Shown: positions 1-6,136 of the stretch, piece by piece
How positions within the stretch are numbered: position 1 is the first letter of the stretch
Layout of the letters: every line of letters starts with the position of its first letter
Origin: Candidatus Krumholzibacteriia bacterium
GTDB lineage: Bacteria > Krumholzibacteriota > Krumholzibacteriia > LZORAL124-64-63
Length of the DNA: 9,008 bases
Reading direction: 5' to 3'
NCBI GenBank assembly: GCA_030590265.1
Contig: JAUUYW010000117.1
Span: 1-9,008 of the forward strand
Notes under the pieces: generated by a model
What the model was told of the DNA's origin: nothing
What the model saw: the letters and a program-made list of their open reading frames with translations, nothing else
Databases searched by the model: none
Position numbers and translations under genes: made by a program

Positions 1-2
1 AA

Positions 3-536
3 GTGTCTGGTGTCCTGATTTTCTATGTGCTGGCGGCACTGACTATAATTCCCGCCTTCTGGGTGGTGCTGAGCAACTACCTGGTGCTTGCCGGTTTTTC
101 GTTGCTGTTCTCCCTGCTGGGAGTCGCTGGTCTTTTCGCCTGGATGGGAGCCGATTTTATCGCCGTAACCCAGTTGATGGTCTACGTCGGCGGAGTGCTC
201 GTCCTGATCCTGTTCACGGTGATGATGACACGGGTGCCCAAAGGCAACCGTCCCGTGCGTGGTTTGGACCGCTATGTGCCCGCTGGCTTTTTCAGTTTGG
301 CCACCTTGGGATTACTGTACAAGGTCATCACCGGCACCAACTGGAACACCACTGGCATGAGCCCGGCTGAGCCGACCACCGCCGAAATAGGCGTGAACTT
401 CATGACCAACTACATCTTCCCCTTCGAGTATGTCTCGCTGGTGTTGCTGGCGGCCATGATCGGTGCGGCCCTGTTGATTCGTGAACGAAGCGAAGATGAA
501 GATTCTGATCAAGAGGAACAGGAGGTGCAGTCATGA
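3..536 (+). CDS. nuoJ: NADH-quinone oxidoreductase subunit J (complex I membrane subunit)
   Basis: NuoJ is a small membrane subunit of proton-pumping NADH:quinone oxidoreductase. With NuoK and NuoA it sits between the quinone site and the antiporter-like subunits, and its third helix changes shape during coupling. The 177-residue product (E. coli about 184) has five hydrophobic segments, near residues 4-24, 28-47, 52-76, 92-110 and 140-160. The best family signature is GADFIAVTQLMVYVGGVLVL at 49-68, with Asp51 and Tyr61 (the conserved TM3 tyrosine). The last helix is preceded by FPFEYVSL with Glu142. The tail at 161-177 is strongly acidic (Glu/Asp-rich), which is unusual but lies outside the membrane. 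The start is taken as GTG at base 3, which fits the usual length. Only two bases precede it, so neither its ribosome site nor a slightly earlier start can be excluded. Its stop overlaps the nuoK start (ATGA). Confidence 0.93.
   Translation: MSGVLIFYVLAALTIIPAFWVVLSNYLVLAGFSLLFSLLGVAGLFAWMGADFIAVTQLMVYVGGVLVLILFTVMMTRVPKGNRPVRGLDRYVPAGFFSLATLGLLYKVITGTNWNTTGMSPAEPTTAEIGVNFMTNYIFPFEYVSLVLLAAMIGAALLIRERSEDEDSDQEEQEVQS
520..526 (+). promoter_or_regulatory. Ribosome binding site of nuoK, inside the 3' end of nuoJ
   Basis: AGGAGGT lies seven to six bases before the nuoK ATG at 533, a near-perfect match to the anti-Shine-Dalgarno sequence. It is embedded in the codons for the acidic NuoJ tail. Together with the ATGA overlap it suggests translational coupling of nuoJ and nuoK. 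Confidence 0.8.
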
Positions 537-841
537 CCGTCGGTTTGACTCATTTCCTGACTGTCAGCGCCATCCTCTTTTCCCTGGGGCTTTTTGCGGT
601 GATGAAACGCCGCAATGCCGTTGGGATCCTGATGGGGGTGGAGCTCATGCTCAACGCTTCCAATATTAATTTCGTGGCCTTTTCCCGCTACGTTGAGCAC
701 AGCATTGACGGCCAGATCATGGCCGCCTTTGTGATCGTGCTGGCGGCGGCTGAAGCGGCTGTGGCACTGGCCATCGTTCTGGCGATGTTCCGCAACTTTG
801 GCACGGCCAATGCGGACACCGTTAACAATCTGAAGAGATAA
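533..841 (+). CDS. nuoK: NADH-quinone oxidoreductase subunit K
   Basis: NuoK is the MrpC-like, three-helix membrane subunit of complex I that carries two membrane-buried glutamates on the central proton path. The 102-residue protein matches the family length (E. coli 100). Hydrophobic helices lie near residues 5-23, 29-50 and 61-86. The family signature GILMGVELMLNASNINFVAF at 31-50 holds Glu37. Glu74 lies in the AAAEAAVALAIVL segment. These correspond to E. coli Glu36 and Glu72, whose loss together is known to abolish coupled activity. The ATG start at 533 overlaps the nuoJ stop by four bases and has a strong ribosome site at 520-526. nuoL begins 15 bases downstream of the stop. Nothing is atypical apart from a short polar C-terminal tail. 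Confidence 0.97.
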   Translation: MTVGLTHFLTVSAILFSLGLFAVMKRRNAVGILMGVELMLNASNINFVAFSRYVEHSIDGQIMAAFVIVLAAAEAAVALAIVLAMFRNFGTANADTVNNLKR

Positions 842-846
842 GGGGA
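840..846 (+). promoter_or_regulatory. Ribosome binding site of nuoL; two adjacent start codons
   Basis: AAGGGGA overlaps the nuoK TAA stop (839-841). It stands 8 bases (counted from the last G) before a GTG at 854 and 11 bases before an ATG at 857, in the same frame. Spacing slightly favours GTG and codon preference favours ATG, so the start is ambiguous by one residue. Confidence 0.5.
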
Positions 847-856
847 ACGAATCGTG

Positions 857-2932
857 ATGAGCGATACCGCCATCCTTTATAGCGCGCTGGCAATTTTGCT
901 TTTGCCGTTGGCCTCCTTTGTGCTGACTTTCTTCTTCGGAAAAAAGTTGCCACGCCAGGGTGATTTCATCGGTGTGAGTTTCATGGGTGCCTCGTGGCTC
1001 CTGGCTCTGCGCATTTTTATCACCTTCTGGAAGATTGGCGATCCATCGTATCGGGCGGAGTACTCCTTCACCTGGATCGACCTCGGGGTGTTCCATCTCG
1101 ACGCCGGAATTCTGGTGGACGGCATGACCAGTGTGATGCTGATGGTGGTGGCCACCGTGAGTGGCCTGGTGCATTTGTACTCCACCGGCTACATGAAAGG
1201 CGATCGACGCTACGAACGCTTCTTTGCCTTCCTGGGCTTCTTCACTTTTTCCATGATGGGCGTAGTCCTTTCGAACAACCTGTTCTTCCTGTATGTGTTC
1301 TGGGAGCTGGTGGGCCTGGCCAGTTATCTGCTGATTGGATTCTTCTTCCACAAGCACTCCGCTGCCAATGCCAACAAGAAAGCTTTCCTGACCAACCGGG
1401 TTGGCGACTGGGGTTTCTGGCTGGGAATTCTGGCCTTCTTCACGGCCACCGGTACGCTGAACTACTTTGAACTCTTTGCCCATGTAGACGCCGGCACCAT
1501 CAAGGGCGCGGCCCTGTCCTGGGCCGGTGTTGGTCTGTTCATGGGTTGCATGGGAAAATCGGCACAGATGCCCCTGCACATCTGGTTGCCCGACGCCATG
1601 GAAGGCCCCACTCCGGTGTCGGCCCTGATTCACGCCGCGACCATGGTTGCCGCTGGTGTGTACATGGTGGCTCGCCTGGCTCCCCTGTTCGGCATCACGG
1701 CCATGATGGTGATCATGTATGTGGGTGCGATCACGGCCTTCCTTGCCGCGACCATTGCCCTGGTGAAAACGGATATCAAACGTGTGCTCGCGTTTTCCAC
1801 CCTGAGCCAGCTGGGTTACATGGTCATGGCTCTGGGTGTGGGTGACTCGCCCAATGCCATGTTCCACCTGACAACACACGCCATGTTCAAGGGCTTGCTC
1901 TTCCTGTGTGCCGGCTCGGTGATCCACGCGGTGCACAGTCAGGAAATGACCGACATGGGTGCCCTGCGCAAGAAGCTGCCCATCACGTTTATTACTTTCC
2001 TGATCGGCACCATGGCCTTGTCTGGTGTCCCATTTCTGTCAGGTTTCTATTCCAAGGACGGCATCCTGGGTTCGGCCCTGGCTTACGGCATGATCAACGG
2101 AAACTGGATGAGCTACATTCCCTTCACTCTGGGAATCATGGCAGCAGTGTTGACCCCGTTCTACATGTTCCGCTTGGTTTTCCGGACCTTCTTCGGCAAA
2201 CCGGCTGACCAGGAGAAATTCGATCACGCCCACGAGTCACCGCTGAACATGACCATCCCGCTGATGGCTTTGGCTCTGTTCGCCATCATTGCTGCGGGTA
2301 TTCCCGGCAAGATGGTTGATGAGGCCTGGTTCTCGAAATTTGTGGCCCAATACGATATGCCAGCCATCGCCGCCGAATTCCACCTGGAAAGTGCCGGCGA
2401 TCACCTTGAAGTGGCCGGGCATGGCGAAGACGCCCATGGCGGAGGCCATGATGCTCTGCACGATATCCACCACACCGCTCACATGCGGGCCATGTACATG
2501 TCCATCACCATGGTCATTCTGGGCATTGGCAGTGCCTGGTGGGTCTACCATCAGAAGAAGATCAACCCGAGCATCGTCCAGGAGAAGATGAAGGGTCTCT
2601 ACACCGTCCTTCAAGGACAGTATTTCTTTGATGAGTTTTATGCGGCAACCGTATATCGGGCCACCTTGTGGTGGGCTGATGTGTGCGCCGCTTTCGATCG
2701 CATCATCATCGACGGCATTGTCGATGGTACCGGCCACCTGACCCGCATGGTCAGCTCGGTGAGCGGTTCCATAGACAAGTACGTAGTCGATGGCGCGGTC
2801 AATGGTATCGCCTCGGTCTTTCATGGCTTTGGCGAAGGTTTTCGTCGTATCCAGACCGGTCGTGTGCAGACATACCTCGTGTATGTCAGCGCTTCGGTTC
2901 TGGTCCTGGTTTTGGTTTACAATGTCCTGTAA
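857..2932 (+). CDS. nuoL: NADH-quinone oxidoreductase subunit L (distal antiporter-like proton pump)
   Basis: NuoL is the most distal antiporter-like subunit of complex I; it pumps protons and carries the long lateral helix along the membrane arm. Numbered from ATG 857, the product is 691 residues, longer than E. coli NuoL (613). Family motifs are intact: FWELVGLASYLLIGF with Glu150 on TM5; GKSAQMPLHIWLPDAMEGPT with Lys234 on TM7; His259 in the SALIHAATM segment; THAMFKGLLFL with Lys345; and FYSKDGIL with Lys400/Asp401. All match known proton-path residues of E. coli NuoL (Glu144, Lys229, His254, Lys342, Lys399/Asp400). The C-terminal lateral-helix region ends in RRIQTGRVQTYLVY and a final membrane helix, as expected. 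The extra length comes from a His-rich loop at 509-542 and a repeated D-(R/K)-x-x-x-D-G-x-V motif at 614-624 and 640-650. The start could also be GTG 854, one codon earlier. nuoM follows after 41 bases. Confidence 0.97.
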   Translation: MSDTAILYSALAILLLPLASFVLTFFFGKKLPRQGDFIGVSFMGASWLLALRIFITFWKIGDPSYRAEYSFTWIDLGVFHLDAGILVDGMTSVMLMVVATVSGLVHLYSTGYMKGDRRYERFFAFLGFFTFSMMGVVLSNNLFFLYVFWELVGLASYLLIGFFFHKHSAANANKKAFLTNRVGDWGFWLGILAFFTATGTLNYFELFAHVDAGTIKGAALSWAGVGLFMGCMGKSAQMPLHIWLPDAMEGPTPVSALIHAATMVAAGVYMVARLAPLFGITAMMVIMYVGAITAFLAATIALVKTDIKRVLAFSTLSQLGYMVMALGVGDSPNAMFHLTTHAMFKGLLFLCAGSVIHAVHSQEMTDMGALRKKLPITFITFLIGTMALSGVPFLSGFYSKDGILGSALAYGMINGNWMSYIPFTLGIMAAVLTPFYMFRLVFRTFFGKPADQEKFDHAHESPLNMTIPLMALALFAIIAAGIPGKMVDEAWFSKFVAQYDMPAIAAEFHLESAGDHLEVAGHGEDAHGGGHDALHDIHHTAHMRAMYMSITMVILGIGSAWWVYHQKKINPSIVQEKMKGLYTVLQGQYFFDEFYAATVYRATLWWADVCAAFDRIIIDGIVDGTGHLTRMVSSVSGSIDKYVVDGAVNGIASVFHGFGEGFRRIQTGRVQTYLVYVSASVLVLVLVYNVL

Positions 2933-2958
2933 GGGCGGGTTTATCGTGAATACCCCCG

Positions 2959-2965
2959 AGAGGAG
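2959..2965 (+). promoter_or_regulatory. Ribosome binding site of nuoM
   Basis: AGAGGAG lies eight bases before the nuoM ATG at 2974, in the 41-base gap after nuoL. The same AGGAG core occurs before nuoK and nuoN and fixes ATG 2974 as the start. Confidence 0.75.
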
Positions 2966-2973
2966 CGCCACGC

Positions 2974-4497
2974 ATGGGTGAGCACATTCTATCCTGGATG
3001 ACCTTTTTTCCGGTCATTGGGGCGGCTGTGATCGCTTTCATTCCTTCTGAAAAGAAGGAGATCATCAAGACGACGGCTGCGGCCGCCGCCGCCGTACCCC
3101 TGATCCTGGCTGTGCAACTTTTTATCAATTTTGATAGAGATGCCACCGGAATGCAGTTCGTCGAACACTACACGTGGATCAAGAGTTTCAACATCGAGTA
3201 CTTCATGGGAATCGACGGCTTGTCCGTGCCCATGCTGCTGCTGACGGCGTTCCTCTCCTTCCTGTGTATCTTCGCCTCCTGGGGGATCAACAAGTCGGTG
3301 AAGGGCTATTTTGCCCTCTTTTTGATCTTGGAAGCTGGTATGATGGGAGTATTTGTCTCCCTGGATTTCTTCCTGTTCTACGTGTTCTGGGAAGTGATGC
3401 TGCTGCCGATGTACTTCCTGATCGGTGTCTGGGGTGGCCCGCGTCGTGAGTACGCCGCCATCAAGTTCTTCCTGTACACCCTGGCCGGTTCGGTGCTGAT
3501 GCTATTGGCGATGATCGCCCTTTATCTGAACACCACCGACCCGGTGACTGGCGGGCATACTTTCAACATGCTGCACATGATGGACCAGGCCAACCACAGC
3601 ACGTGGTTGCTGGGCACAAACGTTCGGCATCTGTTGTGGTTCGGGTTGTTCATCGGGTTTGCCATCAAGGTGCCGATCTTCCCCTTCCATACCTGGCTTC
3701 CCGACGCTCACGTCGAGGCTCCCACGGCGGTGTCAGTGATTCTGGCGGGTGTGCTTTTGAAGATGGGTACTTATGGTCTTTTGCGGATCAGCTATCCCAT
3801 CCTGCCTGACCAGGCCCAATGGTTTGCCTACGCCATGGTGGTGTTCGGAGCCATCAATATTCTATACGGTGCCTACTGCGCCATGGCCCAGTCGGACATG
3901 AAGAAGCTCGTGGCTTATTCTTCAGTTTCGCACATGGGTTTTGTGCTGCTGGGTATGGGTGCCGCGGCCAAAGTCGGGCTGTCATTGCCCGCTGCTCAGG
4001 CGGCCCTCAACGGCGCCGTGCTGCAGATGTTCCACCACGGTACAATCACCGCCATGATGTTCCTCAGCGTGGGGGTCATTTATGACCGCGCCCACCACCG
4101 CGACATCAATGGCTTCGGTGGCCTGGGTATGCAAATGCCCGTCTACTTCACCTTCTTCAGTTTCTGTTTGTTTGCCGCTCTGGGGCTGCCGGGATTGAGC
4201 GGGTTTGTGGGCGAAGCGATGATTTTCATCGGAACCTTCGCGGCCTTCAAAACCATCGCCATTATCAGTGCCCTGGGTCTGATCATCGGTGCGGCTTATG
4301 TGCTTTGGATGCTGCAACGGGTTTTCCTGGGTCCCAAGAACGACAAATACGACGACTTGCCCGATATCAACGGGCGTGAAATGTTCACCTTGGTGCCCAT
4401 CGGCATTCTGGTGTTGCTCCTGGGTGTGTACCCCATGCCCGTGTTGAACCTGATGAAGACGTCATTGACCCATCTGATCAAAGCGGTGGCCGGCTAA
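2974..4497 (+). CDS. nuoM: NADH-quinone oxidoreductase subunit M (antiporter-like proton pump)
   Basis: NuoM is the middle antiporter-like subunit of the complex I membrane arm. Its length of 507 residues is almost that of E. coli NuoM (509), and it is hydrophobic throughout, consistent with 14 helices. The signature FYVFWEVMLLPMYFLIGVWG at 135-154 contains Glu140 (E. coli Glu144). GFAIKVPIFPFHTWLPDAHV at 228-247 contains Lys232 (E. coli Lys234). The following EAPTAVSVILAGVLLKMGTY carries Lys263 (E. coli Lys265). In the second half, SGFVGEAMIF holds Glu414 (E. coli Glu407), the acidic residue that distinguishes NuoM from the lysine found in NuoL and NuoN. The conserved AQSDMKKLVAYSSVSHMGFV occurs at 305-324. 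A run of six alanines at 35-40 in the second segment is encoded by a GC-rich stretch and has no clear meaning. The ATG start has a well-placed AGGAG site. nuoN starts 28 bases after the stop. Confidence 0.98.
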   Translation: MGEHILSWMTFFPVIGAAVIAFIPSEKKEIIKTTAAAAAAVPLILAVQLFINFDRDATGMQFVEHYTWIKSFNIEYFMGIDGLSVPMLLLTAFLSFLCIFASWGINKSVKGYFALFLILEAGMMGVFVSLDFFLFYVFWEVMLLPMYFLIGVWGGPRREYAAIKFFLYTLAGSVLMLLAMIALYLNTTDPVTGGHTFNMLHMMDQANHSTWLLGTNVRHLLWFGLFIGFAIKVPIFPFHTWLPDAHVEAPTAVSVILAGVLLKMGTYGLLRISYPILPDQAQWFAYAMVVFGAINILYGAYCAMAQSDMKKLVAYSSVSHMGFVLLGMGAAAKVGLSLPAAQAALNGAVLQMFHHGTITAMMFLSVGVIYDRAHHRDINGFGGLGMQMPVYFTFFSFCLFAALGLPGLSGFVGEAMIFIGTFAAFKTIAIISALGLIIGAAYVLWMLQRVFLGPKNDKYDDLPDINGREMFTLVPIGILVLLLGVYPMPVLNLMKTSLTHLIKAVAG

Positions 4498-4510
4498 GCC
4501 GCCGTTTGCA

Positions 4511-4516
4511 GAGGAG
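4511..4516 (+). promoter_or_regulatory. Ribosome binding site of nuoN; TTG/ATG start choice
   Basis: GAGGAG stands six bases before a TTG at 4523 and nine bases before an ATG at 4526, in the same frame. ATG is preferred as the stronger start codon, and both spacings are workable. The layout resembles the GTG-ATG pair at nuoL. Confidence 0.6.
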
Positions 4517-4525
4517 CGTTCCTTG

Positions 4526-6046
4526 ATGGAACTGATGAATCTTAACATTCCCAGCTGGTCGGACATGGCTCATTGGATGCCCGAGGCAATCCTGTGCCTG
4601 ACCTTCCTGGCTGCGTTGCTCGGAGATTTGGTGGTGCGCGGCCGGCGCATCTCAGTGCCTTTCACCATCTCGGTGATTGGCCTGCTGCTGGCCGGGTATT
4701 ACACCATCCAGGATTTGGGCGGACCAGCCCATTCCATCATGGGCAACCTGATCATTGTCGATGGCATGGCCGCGTTCTTCCGCCTGCTCTTCATCTTCAC
4801 CGGCCTGGCAACGGTACTGTTCGCCTGGACCAGTGAAGAAATCATGGGCGCCAAGCGCGAGAACAAAGGCGAATTTTTTGCCCTGACGGTGATGATGACC
4901 GCCGCCATGTGTGTCATGGCCGAAGCCCGGGATCTGTTGATGCTCTTCCTGTCCATGGAAGGTGTCGGTTTGATCAGCTACGTCATGGCCGGTTATTTGC
5001 GTGGTAGTCTACGCAGCACTGAAGCCAGCATTAAGTATGTCATCTTTGGTGCCGTCACCAGCGCCATCATGCTCTACGGCTTGTCCCTGCTTTACGGCAT
5101 GACCGGCAGCATGACTTTTGACGGCATACGGACAGCTCTGATGGCCGGGCAGGTGGACAACTTTAGTCTTCTGGTGGTCGTGATTCTGGTTTTTGCCGGC
5201 ATGAGTTACAAGATTGCCGCCGTGCCGTTCCACTTCTGGTGTCCGGATGTGTATGAAGGAGCTCCGACTCCCGTCAGCGCGCTGTTTTCCGTTGGCCCCA
5301 AGGCTGCCGGTTTTGCTCTGATGATTCGCTTCTTCTACACAACCCTTGCCGTTGGCCCCGACGCCGCAGCCAGCAGTCCTTTGATCTCCCAGATCAACTG
5401 GCCGTTGCTGCTCGGTGTGATTTCTGCTGTGACGATGACTTACGGCAACCTGGTGGCTTTGCGCCAGACCAATGTCAAACGCATGCTCGCCTACTCCAGC
5501 ATTGCCCATGTGGGTTATTTGCTCATGGGCTTTGTGCTGTTGTCGGGTGCCGGACTGGTTGCGATCCTGTTCTATCTGCTGATCTACACGCTGATGAACC
5601 TGGGTGCCTTCTTCTATGTGACGGCCATCAACAATCATCTCAAAAGCGAAGACCTGCGCGACTATGTGGGGATTGGGTTCAGGGCTCCCTGGGGTGGCGC
5701 CATGATGGTGATTTTCCTGGGTTCCTTGACCGGAATTCCTCCGTTTGCCGGCTTTGTCGGTAAGTTCTACCTGTTCACTGCTGCTATGGATAAAGAGCTG
5801 TTCTGGCTGGTGATTGTGGCTGGGTTGAACTCGGTGGTTGGTTTGTATTATTACTTCAGGGTGGCCAAGGCCATGTTCCTGACAGAACCTGAAGAAGGTG
5901 CGGACCTGTCGCCGCTGAAATTTCATTGGTTGCAGTATGTGGTGCTGGCTGCGCTGGCTATTCCTACTCTTGGGTTGGGACTGTTCTTTAATGAGATTTC
6001 GGAGATGGCCAGTACTGCGGTTTCTTTGTTGGCTATTGGGATGTAG
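4526..6046 (+). CDS. nuoN: NADH-quinone oxidoreductase subunit N (antiporter-like proton pump)
   Basis: NuoN is the antiporter-like subunit nearest the quinone-binding end of complex I and the last gene of most nuo operons. From ATG 4526 the product is 506 residues (E. coli 485), all membrane-helical in character. Key residues are visible: Glu145 in LFLSMEGVGLISYVMAGYL; Lys229 in MSYKIAAVPFHFWCPDVYEG; Lys259 in the APTPVSALFSVGPKAAGFAL segment that follows; and Lys413 in GIPPFAGFVGKFYLF. These correspond to E. coli Glu133, Lys217, Lys247 and Lys395. RQTNVKRMLAYSSIAHVGYL at 313-332 is the conserved broken-helix region. Family identity is secure because the VYEGAPTPV and GIPPFAGF patterns are NuoN-type, not NuoL/M-type. 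The last 30 or so codons are richer in T-ending codons than the rest of the operon. The stop is followed by a terminator at 6075. Confidence 0.97.
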   Translation: MELMNLNIPSWSDMAHWMPEAILCLTFLAALLGDLVVRGRRISVPFTISVIGLLLAGYYTIQDLGGPAHSIMGNLIIVDGMAAFFRLLFIFTGLATVLFAWTSEEIMGAKRENKGEFFALTVMMTAAMCVMAEARDLLMLFLSMEGVGLISYVMAGYLRGSLRSTEASIKYVIFGAVTSAIMLYGLSLLYGMTGSMTFDGIRTALMAGQVDNFSLLVVVILVFAGMSYKIAAVPFHFWCPDVYEGAPTPVSALFSVGPKAAGFALMIRFFYTTLAVGPDAAASSPLISQINWPLLLGVISAVTMTYGNLVALRQTNVKRMLAYSSIAHVGYLLMGFVLLSGAGLVAILFYLLIYTLMNLGAFFYVTAINNHLKSEDLRDYVGIGFRAPWGGAMMVIFLGSLTGIPPFAGFVGKFYLFTAAMDKELFWLVIVAGLNSVVGLYYYFRVAKAMFLTEPEEGADLSPLKFHWLQYVVLAALAIPTLGLGLFFNEISEMASTAVSLLAIGM

Positions 6047-6074
6047 TTCTGTAACTGCGGAGTTTTGATTGTTG

Positions 6075-6113
6075 GCCCCCTGTTTCCTTTTTGGGAGTGG
6101 GGGGCTTTTTTTT
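6075..6113 (+). terminator. Rho-independent terminator of the nuo operon
   Basis: GCCCCC at 6075-6080 pairs with GGGGGC at 6100-6105. The stem continues through U-G/G-U wobbles, one U-A pair and two C-G pairs to 6087/6093, leaving a five-base loop (6088-6092). That is 13 uninterrupted pairs in the + strand RNA. Eight T residues follow directly (6106-6113). It begins 28 bases after the nuoN stop, as expected for the operon end. On the - strand the wobbles become C/A mismatches and no T run follows, so it looks one-directional. Confidence 0.93.
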
Positions 6114-6136
6114 ATGAATTTTTCCTCAAAAGTCTT

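Noticed and set aside
509..1936. Long antisense open frame of 475 codons opposite nuoK and nuoL
   Set aside because: Its translation is dominated by His, Gln, Gly and charged residues with no domain pattern. That is the expected reverse-strand shadow of a hydrophobic membrane protein with C-ending codons. There is no ribosome site, and the sense strand is clearly coding.
2237..2971. Antisense open frame of 244 codons over the 3' end of nuoL
   Set aside because: No recognisable domain and no start signal; explained by nuoL codon use on the other strand.
2933..2973. Possible hairpin (GGGT…ACCC) in the nuoL-nuoM gap as an attenuator or processing site
   Set aside because: Only about four pairs form before mismatches, and no T run follows. 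Too weak to call.
3075..3095. GC-rich GCG/GCC run in nuoM as a microsatellite-like slippage tract
   Set aside because: It encodes six alanines in a membrane segment with mixed GCT, GCG and GCC codons, so it is not a pure repeat and the frame is intact.
5009..5926. Antisense open frame of 305 codons opposite nuoN
   Set aside because: It has the same His/Gln/Gly-rich shadow composition as the antisense frame over nuoL. It is fully covered by confidently identified nuoN.
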